NCBI GenBank assembly: GCA_963682055.1 | Contig: OY821745.1 | Span: forward strand, 11,849,501-11,913,500 | Reading direction: 5' to 3' | DNA: 64,000 nt | DNA from: Primula veris | Taxonomy: Eukaryota; Streptophyta; Magnoliopsida; Ericales; Primulaceae | Part shown: positions 37,541-50,421 of the stretch, piece after piece | How positions within the stretch are numbered: the stretch's first letter is position 1 | How the letters are laid out: each line of letters opens with the position of its first letter | Program-made: the position numbers and the translations under genes | The notes under the pieces: model-generated | Seen by the model: only the letters and a program-made list of their open reading frames with translations | What the model was told of the DNA's origin: nothing | Databases searched by the model: none

Positions 37541-39050
37541 TGTTTTCTTCTCGGTCTATATTGAGAGTACAATTTAATTATTATATTGATGAGTGTCTCT
37601 TTAAAATAGTCAACTTATTTGACTGTTTATGATACAATCACCTTAACCACCATTAGATTAGAAAATTAATTGTTAGATAATATTTTTCAATAACAGATTT
37701 ATTTTTTCTATTTTCAATAAATTAGAATTTGATAAATTAAAAATAAATTGTACAACACACTAAAAACCCAAATAAAAATATAGAAACCTAAGGGGGTCTA
37801 CCATAAACTTAAATATTAATCAAATATTAATTTTTTTTTATTCATTTGATATTTTTTTATGAAAACGGGTTGTGAACCAGCCATATAGAGTGACTGTTTC
37901 CTAGTAATTCCATATATTATTGATGGACTCATTTGTTATATTTCCTTTAATACTAGTAGCTTAATGTAAATATAGAAACTTTAGCTTAACTGGTAATATG
38001 AACTGTAATTGGCGGTTATTAGTTTGTATATAAACCAATACCATTTTATTTCTTTGGAATGAATTCTAATAGTAAGAGATTACACTTCTTAATTTCGTAA
38101 GTTCTCTTTCTTTCTCTAGCTTATTTGTTGCATATTTGTATACATTTCACAGTACAACTGATACATTACCGGCACTTTACAGCATTTCAAATGTCGCTGA
38201 TTTTTCCTATTTTTGACCAATTGGGTACGGAAAAATATTTTAAAGGAATGAAAACTGAAATAAAAATAAAAGTATAAAAATATGAGAAGATGAATATGTT
38301 ACGTGTATGAATTTACTTATTATATTTTGTTTATAGAGGAAGTGATGATGAAAAGGTATGAGACGGGGTAAATTACAAGTTAGAAAATCTGAATGTATGA
38401 AATTAAGTAGTAAAATATGGTCATACATACAAACCATGGATGTCGCATCTCATTGTCCACACGACTCATGTTGTTAGGATTAATTAAGGTTTATGATATT
38501 GACTTTCCTCATCTATCAATGATTAAAATGGATTGTACTGTATTAAAATCTTCACATAAGCACATTACATGGATGCAATTTTGCTGCATTAGCTGCAGCG
38601 TGCATTAATAAGTGGTGCCCTTTGCTTCATCAAATTTTGCAAGACAATCTATAAGGATTACAAATTTTTACTTATTTATACCATAATTGCCCTTTATCTC
38701 CTTGTCCTTACATTATACAAACCAAAAGTTAATGGGTTAAAAAAAACAAAAAAAAACTGTTTGGTTGGTGCAAATTTTAGTATCTCGGCTTCTAGAAAAA
38801 CTATTTTTGCTCATTTTTTTTTATAAAATAGATGGGCTGAACAAATTATGAATTTAATTTAGAAACTAAACTTAAACTTGGTAATTTAAGTATGACTGTA
38901 TATATCTATGTTATTGTGTAATTCAATTGTTATATTAATCTATATCCCTGTTTAAATGTGTAACTAAAATATGTCACTGGAAAATAAAATAAAGGACGGA
39001 GAAAATTGTTCTAACAAAAACAGGAAAATTGGACAAGTGAGACGATACTA
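37541..39050. repeat. Segmental duplication, copy 2 (right part)
   Basis: Matches 7268-8653 and, without a break, 11177-11300. It therefore has the unfilled site of the solo LTR at 38921-38925. Element C inserted 17 bp after the end of the recognisable match. Confidence 0.88.
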
Positions 39051-39066
39051 AAGGCAATAAGGGTAT

Positions 39067-39269
39067 TGTTGTAATACAACTATTAGCTAGGTATTTAGGA
39101 AGACAGAAGTAGAGAGAGAGATAACAATATGATCTTTATTATGAATGAATATGTGAATGGATGATCAAATACAAGACCCCTAGCCCTCTTTATATAGATA
39201 GAGGGGTAGGGTTACAACCCCATCTGGGCCCAATAAGTAAAAGTCCAAGAGTCCAATAATCTTACAACA
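39067..39269 (-). repeat. Element C 3' LTR
   Basis: 203 bp, TGTTGTAA to TTACAACA, followed inward by CTCCCCATTT, the minus-strand purine tract. Confidence 0.93.
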
Positions 39270-39854
39270 CTCCCCATTTGGACGTCTTGAATTCTTCGTC
39301 TTCATGCAGTCGATCTGAGTCGAGTTCATTCGCAGTGCTAAACACATAAAGACCTTAGGGCCGAAAAACCCGGTGTGGGACAAAACCGGTACCTAAGAGA
39401 AATTGTGTAGCCGAATGATATATGCCAAAATACTATGTAAGGAACTAACCACAAAACAGTGTGCCTCATCAAAACCTTACCAGAGCAAAATCCAATGGGA
39501 AAATCTCTGATCTAAGGAAAAAGAGTGCAACAGTGGTAGTAACAGGGGATCAACCACCAAACAGGTGCCTCATCAAAACCTTGCCAGAGTAAACCCAGTG
39601 GGAAAAAACTTTGGTCGAAGGACAAAAGAGTACATAGTGGTAAGAAGTATACGACAGGATACTCCCCCTGATTTCGGCAATCCTTAGTAAGGTATAACAG
39701 GGAACGTGTCTCGCTAAAAACCTTGTCAAGGAAAACCCAGTGGGAAAAACCTTGTACTAAGGACAAAAAGAGTACACATGCATACAACAGGATGCTCCCT
39801 CTCACCTGTACACGATAGGGTGCGAGGATTTCGACTCCGATATAAAATGTCGCT

Positions 39855-42800
39855 CTAAGGTAGCTCAGATAGCCTACGAAGGCCAATCGCCCGTACGTGC
39901 TTCTGAAAAGAATGCTTTGGCAGTGACTTGGTGAACAAGTCAGCATGGTTATTCTCTGAACCAATATGCTTCACTTCAATCTTTTGAAGCGTTTGTTGTT
40001 CATGTGTAAAGAACAACTTTGGCGAGATATGCTTAGTGGCATCACCTTTGATGTAACCATACATCGCTTGATCAATCACATCGGTGTTGTCCTCATAAAT
40101 AACAACTGGTTCATCATAATCGTAAGCTAGATCACAGGTGATTCGAATATGGCCAATAACTGCTCGAAGCCAGACACACTCTCTAGTCGCCTCATAGAGC
40201 GCGAGTAGCTCAGAGTGGTTAGTCGAAGTGGCCACTAGAGTCTATTTACGAGACCTCCAGGATATCGCCGTGTTCCCAATGGTAAAGACATAACCAGATT
40301 GGGAACGTCCCTTGTGCGGGTCTGATAAGAAACCAGCATCGGCATAGCCGACAAGGGTTGCGTTGTTTCGAGGATCAATGGAGCTAGATCCACTCGACGC
40401 AAAGGGATAGAATAAGCCCATGTCCGTAGTACCTCTAAGGTAACGGAAAATGTCTTTTATGCCAGTCCAGTGGCGGCGTGTTGGCGCGGTGCTGTGTCGA
40501 GCTAGACAATTCACAGCAAACGAGATGTCCGGTCTAGTACATTGGGCCAAGTACAATAGTGCGCCTATTGCACCCAGATATGAACACTCAGGTCTCAATA
40601 TCTCTTCATCATCCTCATTTGGATGGAAGGGGTCCTTATTAATGTCTAGAGAGCGGACGACCATGGGAGTAGAGGACGGCTTAGCATCACTATGACTAAA
40701 GCACCTCAACACCTTTTGGGTGTAACTTTCTTGATGGACTAAAATTCCATCTTTACGGTGCTCGATCTGCAGGCCGAGGCAATACCGTGTCTTCCCAAGA
40801 TCTTTCATCTCGAATTCCTTCTTCAGGATTTCAGCAGTTTCGAACAACTCTTTCGAGGTTCCTATGAGATTCATATCATCTACATAGACTGCGATAATCG
40901 CATATCCTGAAGTGGATTTCTTTATGAACACGCATGGGCATAGTTCATTATTAACATATCCCACGCCGATCAAGTATTCACTTAGACGGTTATACCACAT
41001 CCGCCCGGATTGTTTCAATCCATATAGTGATCGTCTCAGTCTATCGAGAACGTGTTCCGTGGACGGGAACTATTTGATTCAGGCAACTTAAGTCCATCAG
41101 GGACTCTCATGTAAATCTCTGTGTCCAGATCCCTGTAGAGATATGCTGTGACCACATCCATGAACTGCATATTCAGTTTTTCGGAAACTACTAAACTGAT
41201 TAAGTAGCGGAACGTTATAACGTCCATTACAGGAGAATACGTCTCATCGTAATCAATTCCAGGGCGTTGAGAGAAACCTTGCGCCACAAGGCGAGCTTTG
41301 TATCTAACAATCTCATTATTCTTATCACGCTTCCTTACGAAAACCCATTTATGACCAACTGGTCTAACATTGGGTGGTGTTGGAGCGACAGGTCCAAACA
41401 CCCTTCGTTTCGTTAAGGAATCCAATTCAGCCTGGATTGCTTGTTTCCATTGAGGCCAGTCCGTTCTTCGCTGACACTCAGCAACGGTACGAGTTCCATG
41501 TCATCATTGTTCATAATGTCAGTGGCCATTGCGTATATGAACACATCATCGATGCCAGTTTCGTTTCGCTTCAAAATATCGTCTAAACTAGTATAATCGA
41601 CAGATATTTCGAGGTTATTGTGATGATTAGGAACTAGTGTTTCATCTGGAACATGCTCCTCTAATACATCACCGTGATCCTTAATGATCTCGTATGGCAA
41701 AACAGATGTGACATGATTTCTCCTCTTTCGAGGCAGAACATCCTTGGAACCGGACGGCCATCCTCTTTTTTTCGGAAGGGCGGCGGACTGAACGGCCGAC
41801 GGCAGTGTCCTTTGCTCGGTGGGTACAACCGGAGCAACGTGTTCAACCGGAACACGGTGTCTCACTGGGACGTCTATCCTTGCAGGAACATTTGCCGCAG
41901 GTATATGTGATCTCGTGACATTCGCTAGGTCATTAAATGCGTCTGGCATTTGATTTGCAACATTTTGCAGACCTAGGATTCTCTGCACTTCCTTATCACT
42001 ATTTGCAGTTGGGGGATCTAGATGAGACATAGTGGGTACATGCCACGTTAATTCACGTCGTTCCTTATCAACGTTAACGTGCATTTCTCCCCCTAACGAC
42101 GGGAAGAGTGTCTCATCAAAGTCACAATCCGCATGTCTAGCGGTAAAGAGATCGCCTGTCAAGGGCTCTAAATAGCGTATTATGGACGGGGATTCATAAC
42201 CGACATATATGCCCCGTCGTTTCTGAGGTCCAAATTTGGAACGCTTAGGCGGCTCAATTGGAACATTGACTAAACACCCAAACACACGTAAATGTGAGAC
42301 ATCGGGCTCATATCCAGTTACCAACTGGTACGCAGATAGTGGTTGGATGGCCATGGGCCTTAGACGGACCAACGCAGCAGCATGCAAAATGGCATAGCCC
42401 CACACAGAAATAGGAAGTTTGGTGCGCATAACCAAAGTCCAAGCAATCATTTGCAATCGCTTAATGAAAGCTTCTGCAAGGCCGTTTTGGGTATGAACAT
42501 ACACAACTGGGTGTTCCAGATTAATTCCCAAAGTCATGCAATAGTCATCGAAAGTTTTCGATGTAAACTCCGCGGCATTATCAAGTCTAATAGACTTTAT
42601 CGGATAATCCGGATGATGAGCCCTCAATTTAATGATCTGGGCTAGGAGTTTTGGAAACGCTGCGTTTCTTGTGGATAACAAAGCTACGTGTGACCATCTT
42701 GTCGATGCATCAACCAAAACCATGAAATATTTAAATGGTCCGCATGTTGGTTAGATAGGTCCACAAATATCTCCTTGAATTCTTTCAAGGAATTGGGAAA

Positions 42801-44644
42801 CCAATTTCGTAGGTTTCACACGAATTGGTTTGAGATTAGTCTTTCTAATCGAGCATGCTTGGCATAGGCTTTTCGGATTAATCACGAAATTCTTTCCTCC
42901 AAGAGGATGCCCATGAGATGCGTTTATCGTACGAAGCATCGTATTTTGACCCGGGTGTCCCAGCCGGTCATGTCATAGCATAAAAGTGCTCTCATCAATC
43001 GGTGCTCCCCGAATGATTAGATTGCTTTCAAAGTTTTGGATTGTAGTAACATACAAACCACTTGAAAGACATCTCAATTTCTCCAGAATACGCTTTTGGT
43101 CGTATTGAGTGGAGGTAATGTGAAGGTATTCAATACCATTTTCACGAGCAGTTTCAAGATGAAACTTATTTTCTCGGATATCCTTAAAGCTCAACAAGGT
43201 ACGACTGGACCTCGAAGAATATAAGGCCTCAGATACTTCAACAGGAGTACCATTTGACAACATGAATTTAGCTTTACCAAAGCCTTCAACAAGGGTCGAC
43301 GGGCCCGAAACTGTTGTCACTGAGGTTACTTTAGGCGTAAAGTTGATAAAAAACCATTTATCTTTTAAGATAGTGTGTGTAGTACCACTATCAACCAGAC
43401 AATCAACTGCCCCACAATACATGCCTAAAAGTAAAATAATTTAAAGTTGGTCACACGAATAAAAGGAATTGATCAATGAAATACCTTTAAATTATACGAG
43501 AAATGTTCAAAACATTATCCATAAAACAAACCATAATCCAAAAGAAATGAACAATATCCAAAGGAAAAAACTAATCCGAAATGGAATTGAAATAACATAA
43601 TCCAGGAGCAAAACAGCTCAATTATTAAAAGAAACGAAGAAAAAAACTTTATTCTTCCATGTGAGCCTCAAAGTCAGGGGTCTCAAGAGTTTCTTTTGCA
43701 TTAGCTTCAATCATGTTGGTTTCGACCCTTCTACCCTTGTGGTAGTTTTCGACTTCTTGGGGAGTTGCCCTACAAGTCCTTTGCATATGACCATTTCCAT
43801 CACATTTATAGCACAGAGTTGGCATATCGGCCGATTCTCTTGCTTTGGGACAACTGGCCCATTTGTTCCTACCACCACGAGACTGCCTAGGAGGAGCCAC
43901 AGGTCCTCGGTTCGGACGATTGTCCAAACCTCGCTTGGCTGGACGAGCATTACGCTCACCCTTATTCCTTGGCTGACGGGACGACAGGCCCTTTTCTCGT
44001 TTCCCATATCGTGGACGAGGTCCACGAACAACATTAGCATCAGGCATTGGAATTGCCTTTGAACCAGCAGGACGAGAATTACTGTTCATCATTTAAATGA
44101 GACTATTCTTCTCGTCCAATAACAACTGGGTGATGAGCTCGGGAAATTTGGTGAATTTAGACTGACGATATTGCTTTTGGAGCAAGATGTCAGAACTAGA
44201 AAATGTGGTGTACGTTTTCTCCAATAAGTCACTGTCGGTGAGCGTTTCACCACAGTATTGGAGAGTAGCACGAATTCTGCATACTTCAGCGTTATATTTT
44301 TCAACGCTTTCGAAGTCATGAAATCGTAGATTCAGCCAATCACGGCGGGCTTCAAGAAGCCAAATGGTCTTTTGGTGGTCGAAGCGCTCTTTCAGAGAGT
44401 CCCGCAATGTCTTTGGTGAGGTGGTCGCTATGAACTCAGATTTCATGGCGTTTGATAAGTAGCGGCGAAACAGAATCATCGCCCGAGCACTCATTTCGCG
44501 CGTTACTTGCATTTCACGCTCCTCCTCATCATATATGACATCCAATAAGCCTTGGGCATCTAAATGGTTTTGGATATCCTGACTCCAATCCAAGTAGTTC
44601 TTGCCGGCAGCATCCAAAATTGGAAAGTCAAGCTTGATTGACAT
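39855..44644 (-). pseudogene. Element C gag-pol, multiply broken
   Basis: Gag (44644-43649) has an intact knuckle CYKCDGNGHMQRTC but a stop at about 44093, where element B has TTA and C has TAA. Protease shows LVDSGTTHTIL (43422-42973). A TGG to TGA stop follows FML, and a CAA to TAA stop follows GDICGPI near 42750. Integrase (42723-41413) has IRLDNAAEFTS and TQNGLAEAFIKRLQ, the second Asp and the Glu of the DDE triad. Reverse transcriptase lies in 41425-41036 and 41018-40242, frameshifted twice, with YVDD. RNase H (40235-39855) follows a CAG to TAG stop. Comparison with element B shows that the two copies broke independently. Confidence 0.9.
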
Positions 44645-45204
44645 TTTTCTACAATAGGAAAAAAGAAAATAAAGACTGGATTAGTCATCATATAAAACAA
44701 CGGGTTTATATGTTTATGGTTTGTATAAGCACAAACTTTATTTCGAAACGACAGGTTCGAAAAACAAGTTTTGCTTTTAAGTGAAGTGGTTCTCTTTGAT
44801 CGAACGACAGGTCGATACTGAGACACCAATTCGGCGAATACATATCTATATAGACACATTCAGGGAAATTATTATTTACTCAACCCCTTTCGGTAGCTCT
44901 ATTTGAACACGACCAGGAAAGACGGTGAGGGGGGTGGGCAGGAATGCCTCTTAAAAACCGACCTCATTAGGAGAACGACTTCCGCCTTTATCTTTTCTAG
45001 ACATCGTATCCAAATAGGTGAGCCTATTTGGGAAAGATTCATAATTTTTCCAACTTAAATGTGAATATATATGATTTTCGCATTTTATATATGGCAATAA
45101 TATTAACAGCATAGAGAATATCTATCTAGATTAACCACACATATATAAACATGCGGTAAATATATTTTAGAATCTATCTAATCATGCAGTAGATTTGGTG
45201 TTAT

Positions 45205-45415
45205 AAATTTAAGATTATCAATCAATTCATAAAGATTCTAACATATCAAATCAAATCAATTTATGATTATCAATCAATCCATGTATATTCTAACATATCA
45301 AATCAAATCAATTTATGATTATCAATCAATCCATGAAGATTCTAACATATCAAATCAAATCAATTTATGATTATCAATCAATCCATGAAAATTCTAACAT
45401 ATCAAATCAAGTCAA
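45205..45415. repeat. 52-bp tandem repeats in the element C leader
   Basis: About four units matching those of element B, with TTTATGATTA in place of TTTAAGATTA in most units, so the arrays have diverged within each element. Confidence 0.88.
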
Positions 45416-46182
45416 TTTAATTCAATTAACATGCAATTTTTATTCGCTTGCCTTTTAATAAAAAAAATTTATATGCATATGTGTGTATATTTACCAAATA
45501 TTATATCTTATCAACCATATGTACTGTTTTCGTATAAGTATTATACTACAGGACCATGCGTGTAATTACAGCAAACTATATATATATTTACAGCATTATT
45601 ACATATACAGTCCAGAAATTCAGACAAGTTTCAGTTTAGTCCTTGAGTAATTTACAGATTTCAGAGAATTACAATTCAGTACATACGTTTCAGTTTGTTC
45701 CAGATTTAATCCGACAGATTAATACATGTTTTACAATTACAAGATTTTCGATTTACAAATCGGTTATACATGTAATAATTACACAACTCATTGATGCTAC
45801 TGTTATCAATTTACAATATGTACCGTTATCAATTTACAATTCCAGAATCAATACTGTTAATATGGTCGGTTATATGTACTGTTATGCATGTAATCATCCA
45901 GAATCAATTTATTCAAATGGCATAGCATGTCATGCAATTCGTACATCATACAAACATGCAGTAAAGTCATATAACATATAAACATGTTGACTTGTACAGT
46001 CAGTAAAGTCATATAACATTAAACATGTTGACTTGTACAGTACAAAAAAATTATATCCGGTTACCTTACGTACGGTATGTTGGTGAAGGTCGATATAGCA
46101 AAATATTAAAAATCCGGATAAACCTCAAGGTTTATTGAATCTATAATCCGTACTTCGATCTCCGAGAGCCGTGCTGATAACG

Positions 46183-46386
46183 TGTTTTAATACAACTATT
46201 AGCTAGGTATTTAGGGAGACAGAAGTAGAGAGAGGGGAGAACAATATGATCTTTATTATGAATGAATATGTGAATGGATGATCAAATACAAGACCCCTAC
46301 CCCTCTTTATATAAATAGAGGGGTAGGGTTACAAGCCCATCTGGGCCCAATAAATAAAAGCCCAAGAGTCTAATAATCTTACAACA
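46183..46386 (-). repeat. Element C 5' LTR
   Basis: 204 bp ending TTACAACA, followed by the target duplication GGTAT. CTTTATATAA within it gives a TATA-like TTATATAAAG on the minus strand. Confidence 0.93.
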
Positions 46387-46391
46387 GGTAT

Positions 46392-47756
46392 GAAATTGTA
46401 GTAAATATTGTGAGCCTAGCCCAGCTTATTAAAAATAGTAATGTAGCAAAAATGCATCCCCATTACATGCATGCATTCATAAGTTTACATCAATAATTAT
46501 GTACATTCAAATTTTAATAATTGGGTTATGCAATTTTTTTTCGTAAACATGAATACATGTTTTCATATACGTACTGACACCAGAAGGTCGCATATCATAA
46601 TATTATAAGTAGATAATGGGGTGTGGCAATATTGTAGCTTCTTCAAAACGTAATTTTTCTTAGATTGAAGAATTTACTAAAAAAAATTGATTTTTTCATC
46701 AACTGATTCCTTATAATATTCCTTAAATTTAGAAGTACCAAAATATTACTCAAAATAAAAGAAACCAAATGATTTTCTAAAATTTTATCTATCATCTAGT
46801 TTTCTATTTTATCTCACATCTATCTAGTATAATAACTCTACCCGTAAGTTGGGCGAATACCCTTACCCTTTATTATTAATTACCATTGTTTAATCACACT
46901 ATTTCTCACTAGTATTTTTTACAAATTATCCTATTGTCACATATTCTGATCTGTTTCTTTTTATTTAAACCATCAACTTCTCTCAATTTTTATCAACTAC
47001 CCATAGAAAAAATTACAAATTCTGTATATCTCCCTTTCTCCCTCCCTCGTCAGTCGTCCCCATCGCGATTAAACTCCAAATAAATGGCAGCAATGGGTTA
47101 TTAGCGAAATGATAGATTTTGATTCAAGTTAGACTATAACTGCATTGCAAGATGTGAATAAGACGATGGTCATAGGAGAGAATGGTGCATCTGTATTGTC
47201 ACGTTTTACTAATTTGTGTTAAAGATCACCTCGAGAGAGAAATTTATCAGCATTCCATCACTCTCTCATCATTACGGCTTTTTTAAGCTCTTTGCTATTT
47301 CTACTTCGTTCGTCGGCTGCATTGAAAGGACGAATTCAAGAATTCAACCAGGAGGGATGTCAACCAAGCAGCTCTGATTTCTTCTCCTATCGTCGACTTT
47401 GATGCAAATTTATTTCGTCATTTTAAAGAAAGAATGTGGTCACGTCGATAGAAATAACGATTATCGAAGTGACATTTTCAGGAGACTGAGAGCATATTCA
47501 GGAGGTTAAATCAAAGAAGGCTCTGTTTGTAGTCGTTTCCTGCTCTATATGTGGGCCTAGGTAAACCCATGAACTCAATTAGATTCTTCTTATTATTACT
47601 AAGTCTAAGTGTCAAAACTATGTCTGAATTATTTTCTTATAACTTATTAACTAAATAATATATTCATCAGCTAGATGCATCTTTTGAAATAACTTTGCAC
47701 GGAACAAGCGATACCCTCTCTCGCTAGCGGTTGATCATCAGATCTGACCCCTTATT
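46392..47756. other. Gene-poor intergenic stretch
   Basis: AT-rich to about 47030, then more balanced in 47030-47560. No frame, RNA or known element is recognisable. The mixed composition of the second part suggests an old decayed sequence of unknown origin. Confidence 0.45.
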
Positions 47757-47764
47757 CTATCAAC

Positions 47765-48467
47765 CAGGGGCGGAGCCAATGTAGGCTTAGTGAGGGTTGC
47801 TGTCCCCGCTGGATTTGATTCATATGGTATATATTGTATATTCTAACATATTGGCTTTCATAGTTCAGTTGGATAATGCTTTCACTTTGCAAATGTATGG
47901 TTTTATTTTTCTGTACTGTTTTTTAAACAATTTCTCCTTCACAGTTTATACACTAACATAACAATTATTATATGCCTAGAATATCTTATTTGGTTGGTTT
48001 AGTTTTAATTTGTTCAATAGTACACCGCTTGTTTTACTTATATATTGCTTAATATTCTAAAAAAGTTTTCATTTTGTATTCCATTAACATACATTAATTA
48101 ATCATTTTATTCAATTACTATTTGGTCTTAGTTTAATTATTTACTGAGACTGTTAATAATCAATATAAGAGAGTTTATCAAAAATTTCATTTCTAGCGTA
48201 TAAGCCAATACATGAAAATTCACCCAAATTACTATTTATTTTTATCTTTCTTGCTCGAAATAATTTTTTTAAAAAAACTCCTCTACGAATCAAAGTTAGT
48301 AAATTGTTCATAAATTTTAGTTTGCTTCGTATCCTAATAATTAACATACATAATTCATGTTAAAACATTTACCATTTACTATTTTTAATATATTGTTCAT
48401 TAAGATACACCGCTAACTTATGGACTAGTTGTGCCTCCGCTGAACCCGATTCCTGGCTTTGCCCCTG
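47765..48467. mobile_element. hAT-type non-autonomous element with 8-bp target duplication
   Basis: 703 bp with ends CAGGGGCGGAGCCA and (opposite strand) CAGGGGCAAAGCCA. It is flanked by CTATCAAC at 47757-47764 and 48468-48475. Ends and duplication length are those of hAT elements. It has no transposase. Confidence 0.95.
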
Positions 48468-48569
48468 CTATCAACTAGTCTTAATCTTTTTATTGGATCT
48501 TGTTCGTGCTATTGAGAAAATAAATATATTTTTTTATCTTCTTCTAATTTATCTATATACTAAACTAAT

Positions 48570-48800
48570 ACAATATCAAACTTTTATTTAGTAATTCTCT
48601 ATAAATTTATTTGTTTGATCGATGAATCGAAAAGTCCAAAATATCTGTTTACATAAACAAGTCAAAGACAGGGGACAATGTTTTTAGAGGCAATCAAACT
48701 ATTAAATATCAAACTTTTATTTAGTAATTCTCTATAAATTTTGTGCATCCCCTTATAGGCCCTTTTAGACAAATTTGATTGTCTCTAAAAACATTGTACA
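48570..48800. repeat. Local direct and inverted repeats
   Basis: A block around TTTATTTAGTAATTCTCTAT occurs at about 48580 and 48715. CAATGTTTTTAGAGGCAATC near 48677 is inverted at about 48775-48795. This may be a small decayed MITE; no target duplication was found. Confidence 0.5.
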
Positions 48801-48866
48801 TAATTCTTAAGTTTGTTGTAGTGTCCAACGATGGCTGGAGTTTTTTTTTATAAAAAAATGACTATA

Positions 48867-49114
48867 ACCCCTTATCAGATTTGAACTGATGACTTACGCC
48901 TTACCATGGCGTCACTACAAAATAATGTTTGATTTAATAAGAGTCAAAAGCTGTCACAAGTCTGTCATAAATCTGTCGCAAATTGACTAAACTGTCACAA
49001 AGCCGTCACAAAAACCGTCGCTAATAAACTTATAACAAAAAATACCGTCACTAATCCCGTCGTTATTTGAGTATTTTTTTGTAGTGCGTTACTCTACCGT
49101 TGAGTTAAAATGGC
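48867..49114 (-). pseudogene. trnT-GGU: Chloroplast-derived trnT-GGU, split by a MITE
   Basis: The two halves, 48867-48912 and 49090-49114, join to a trnT: GCCATTTTAACTCAACGG at the 5' end, GTAACGCCATGGTAAGGCG around the GGT anticodon, and AGTTCAAATCTGATAAGGGG at the 3' end. A 174-bp element plus its 3-bp duplication CGT splits the anticodon arm. Confidence 0.92.
48913..49086. mobile_element. CACTA-type MITE inserted in trnT
   Basis: Ends CACTACAAAA and TTTTTTGTAGTG are inverted, with 3-bp duplication CGT at 48910-48912 and 49087-49089. CACTA ends with a 3-bp duplication mark the En/Spm superfamily. Inside, CTGTCACAA or CCGTC(A/G)C(A/T)AA recurs about eight times. These look like the subterminal repeats that bind the CACTA transposase. 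Confidence 0.92.
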
Positions 49115-49121
49115 ATATACA

Positions 49122-49505
49122 TGAGTCCAAATCTTCTACCCCTATTCTCTACCTACTTCCGTGCCCCCTTGCTTATTTTCACTCAAAATTTAAATTTTCA
49201 CAACTTATACCGCAACTTTATAAACTATTATATTATATTGTATTCAAATTTTAAAACATTTGAATATAATATTGTTTTACACAATTTTTTTAATATTAAA
49301 TGTTTAATTTACACTAATTTATACATTTATTCCAAAATAAAATTTGTGTGGATTTTTTAAAAAAAATAATTATTGGAATATATTGATACATGTATTATAG
49401 TAATTGTACAATTTTTTTTAAGTTTTTTAGAATTTTTTTTTGGATAAAATAAGCAATGAGGTACAGAAGGGGATATAGAGAATAGGGGGTAGAAGATTTG
49501 GACTC
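49122..49505. mobile_element. MITE with ~39-bp inverted ends
   Basis: 384 bp. The ends GAGTCCAAATCTTCTACCCC and their inverse match over about 39 bp. The flanks read CATATACA at 49114-49121 and 49506-49513, an 8-bp duplication (9 bp with one mismatch). hAT or Mutator origin is possible; the sequence does not decide it. Confidence 0.88.
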
Positions 49506-49517
49506 CATATACAGGGA

Positions 49518-50421
49518 CAGGGGCAGAACTAGCACCAAATATTTGTGGTTGCCAAAATAACAACACATCATATTTTTCAAGTATACAAGACAGAAAAACC
49601 GATTTTTTATATACCTTTTCATACCTTTTTTGCTTCAATTTTCACATTTTCATACCTTGATATTTTAAATTTTCTTTTGTAAAGCTGGTTTTTTCCTTTC
49701 TATTCTATTTTTACTAATTTTTCAAACTCTAAAAAAAACACAGCAATAAAGTCACGTACCGAAAGTCTTAACGCTTAAAATTTGTTCAAAAAAGGGGAAA
49801 ATAAGAACAAAAGTAATAAAAAAAATTAAGAAACAAAGATGCAAAAAAGGAAAAATATAAAGAAACGAATGTAAAAAAAATATATAAAATTAAGAGCAAG
49901 GTAAAAAAAAAAGAAAAAATACGAAGAGAAAAAGGTATAAATATATAAAAACCCAGAATATCCAAACTTATATTATATACTCAAGTTCGCATACACTCAC
50001 TTTTCATAGATATATAAAAACATCTATTTTTTTAATACAATTTTACTATACTTAATTTACCTACAGACCACTAAAAATTCCTTTCAAAATTTTATTTACA
50101 CTCATCCTATATGTTTTATAATTAGTTTTTAAGTCTAACTTTTACAAATATATGTGTCAACATGGTAAGTTATAAATGTTAGTGTCACTTGCAATTTTTT
50201 ATTATTTTTTTAAGTAATACTATTATGAGCACATACAAAATCACCGTACGTTATAGCAGTAACAATATATAATTTTAAAAAGGGTTGCTAAAAAAAATAT
50301 TTAAGTGTTACCAGAATAATTTATATATAAATTATTTTAAAATATATTACTGAAGAAAAAAAAGTTTAAAATTTATGGGGTTACCGTGGTAACCACTCGT
50401 CACATGGCTGTTCCGCCACTG
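49518..50421. mobile_element. hAT-type non-autonomous element
   Basis: 904 bp with ends CAGGGGCAGAACTAGC and (opposite strand) CAGTGGCGGAACAGCC, the hAT pattern. The 8-bp flanks (TACAGGGA, GGCCTATA) do not match, so the duplication has decayed or one edge was lost. It lies five bases after the duplication of the previous MITE. Confidence 0.75.

Larger units (their letters stand above)
39067..46386 (-). mobile_element. Ty1/copia LTR element C with 5-bp target duplication
   Basis: A complete 7,320-bp element. LTRs are 39067-39269 and 46183-46386, flanked by GGTAT at 39062-39066 and 46387-46391. Both LTRs end TTACAACA; the 5' copy starts TGTTTTAA, a one-base change from TGTTGTAA. The two LTRs differ at about ten positions in 203, so it is not young. 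Same family as element B. Confidence 0.95.

Noticed and set aside
50045..50065. Shared ACTTAATTTACCTACA stretch with 26710
   Set aside because: Too short, and it lies inside a hAT element in one case and outside the chloroplast insert in the other; treated as chance or minor repeat.
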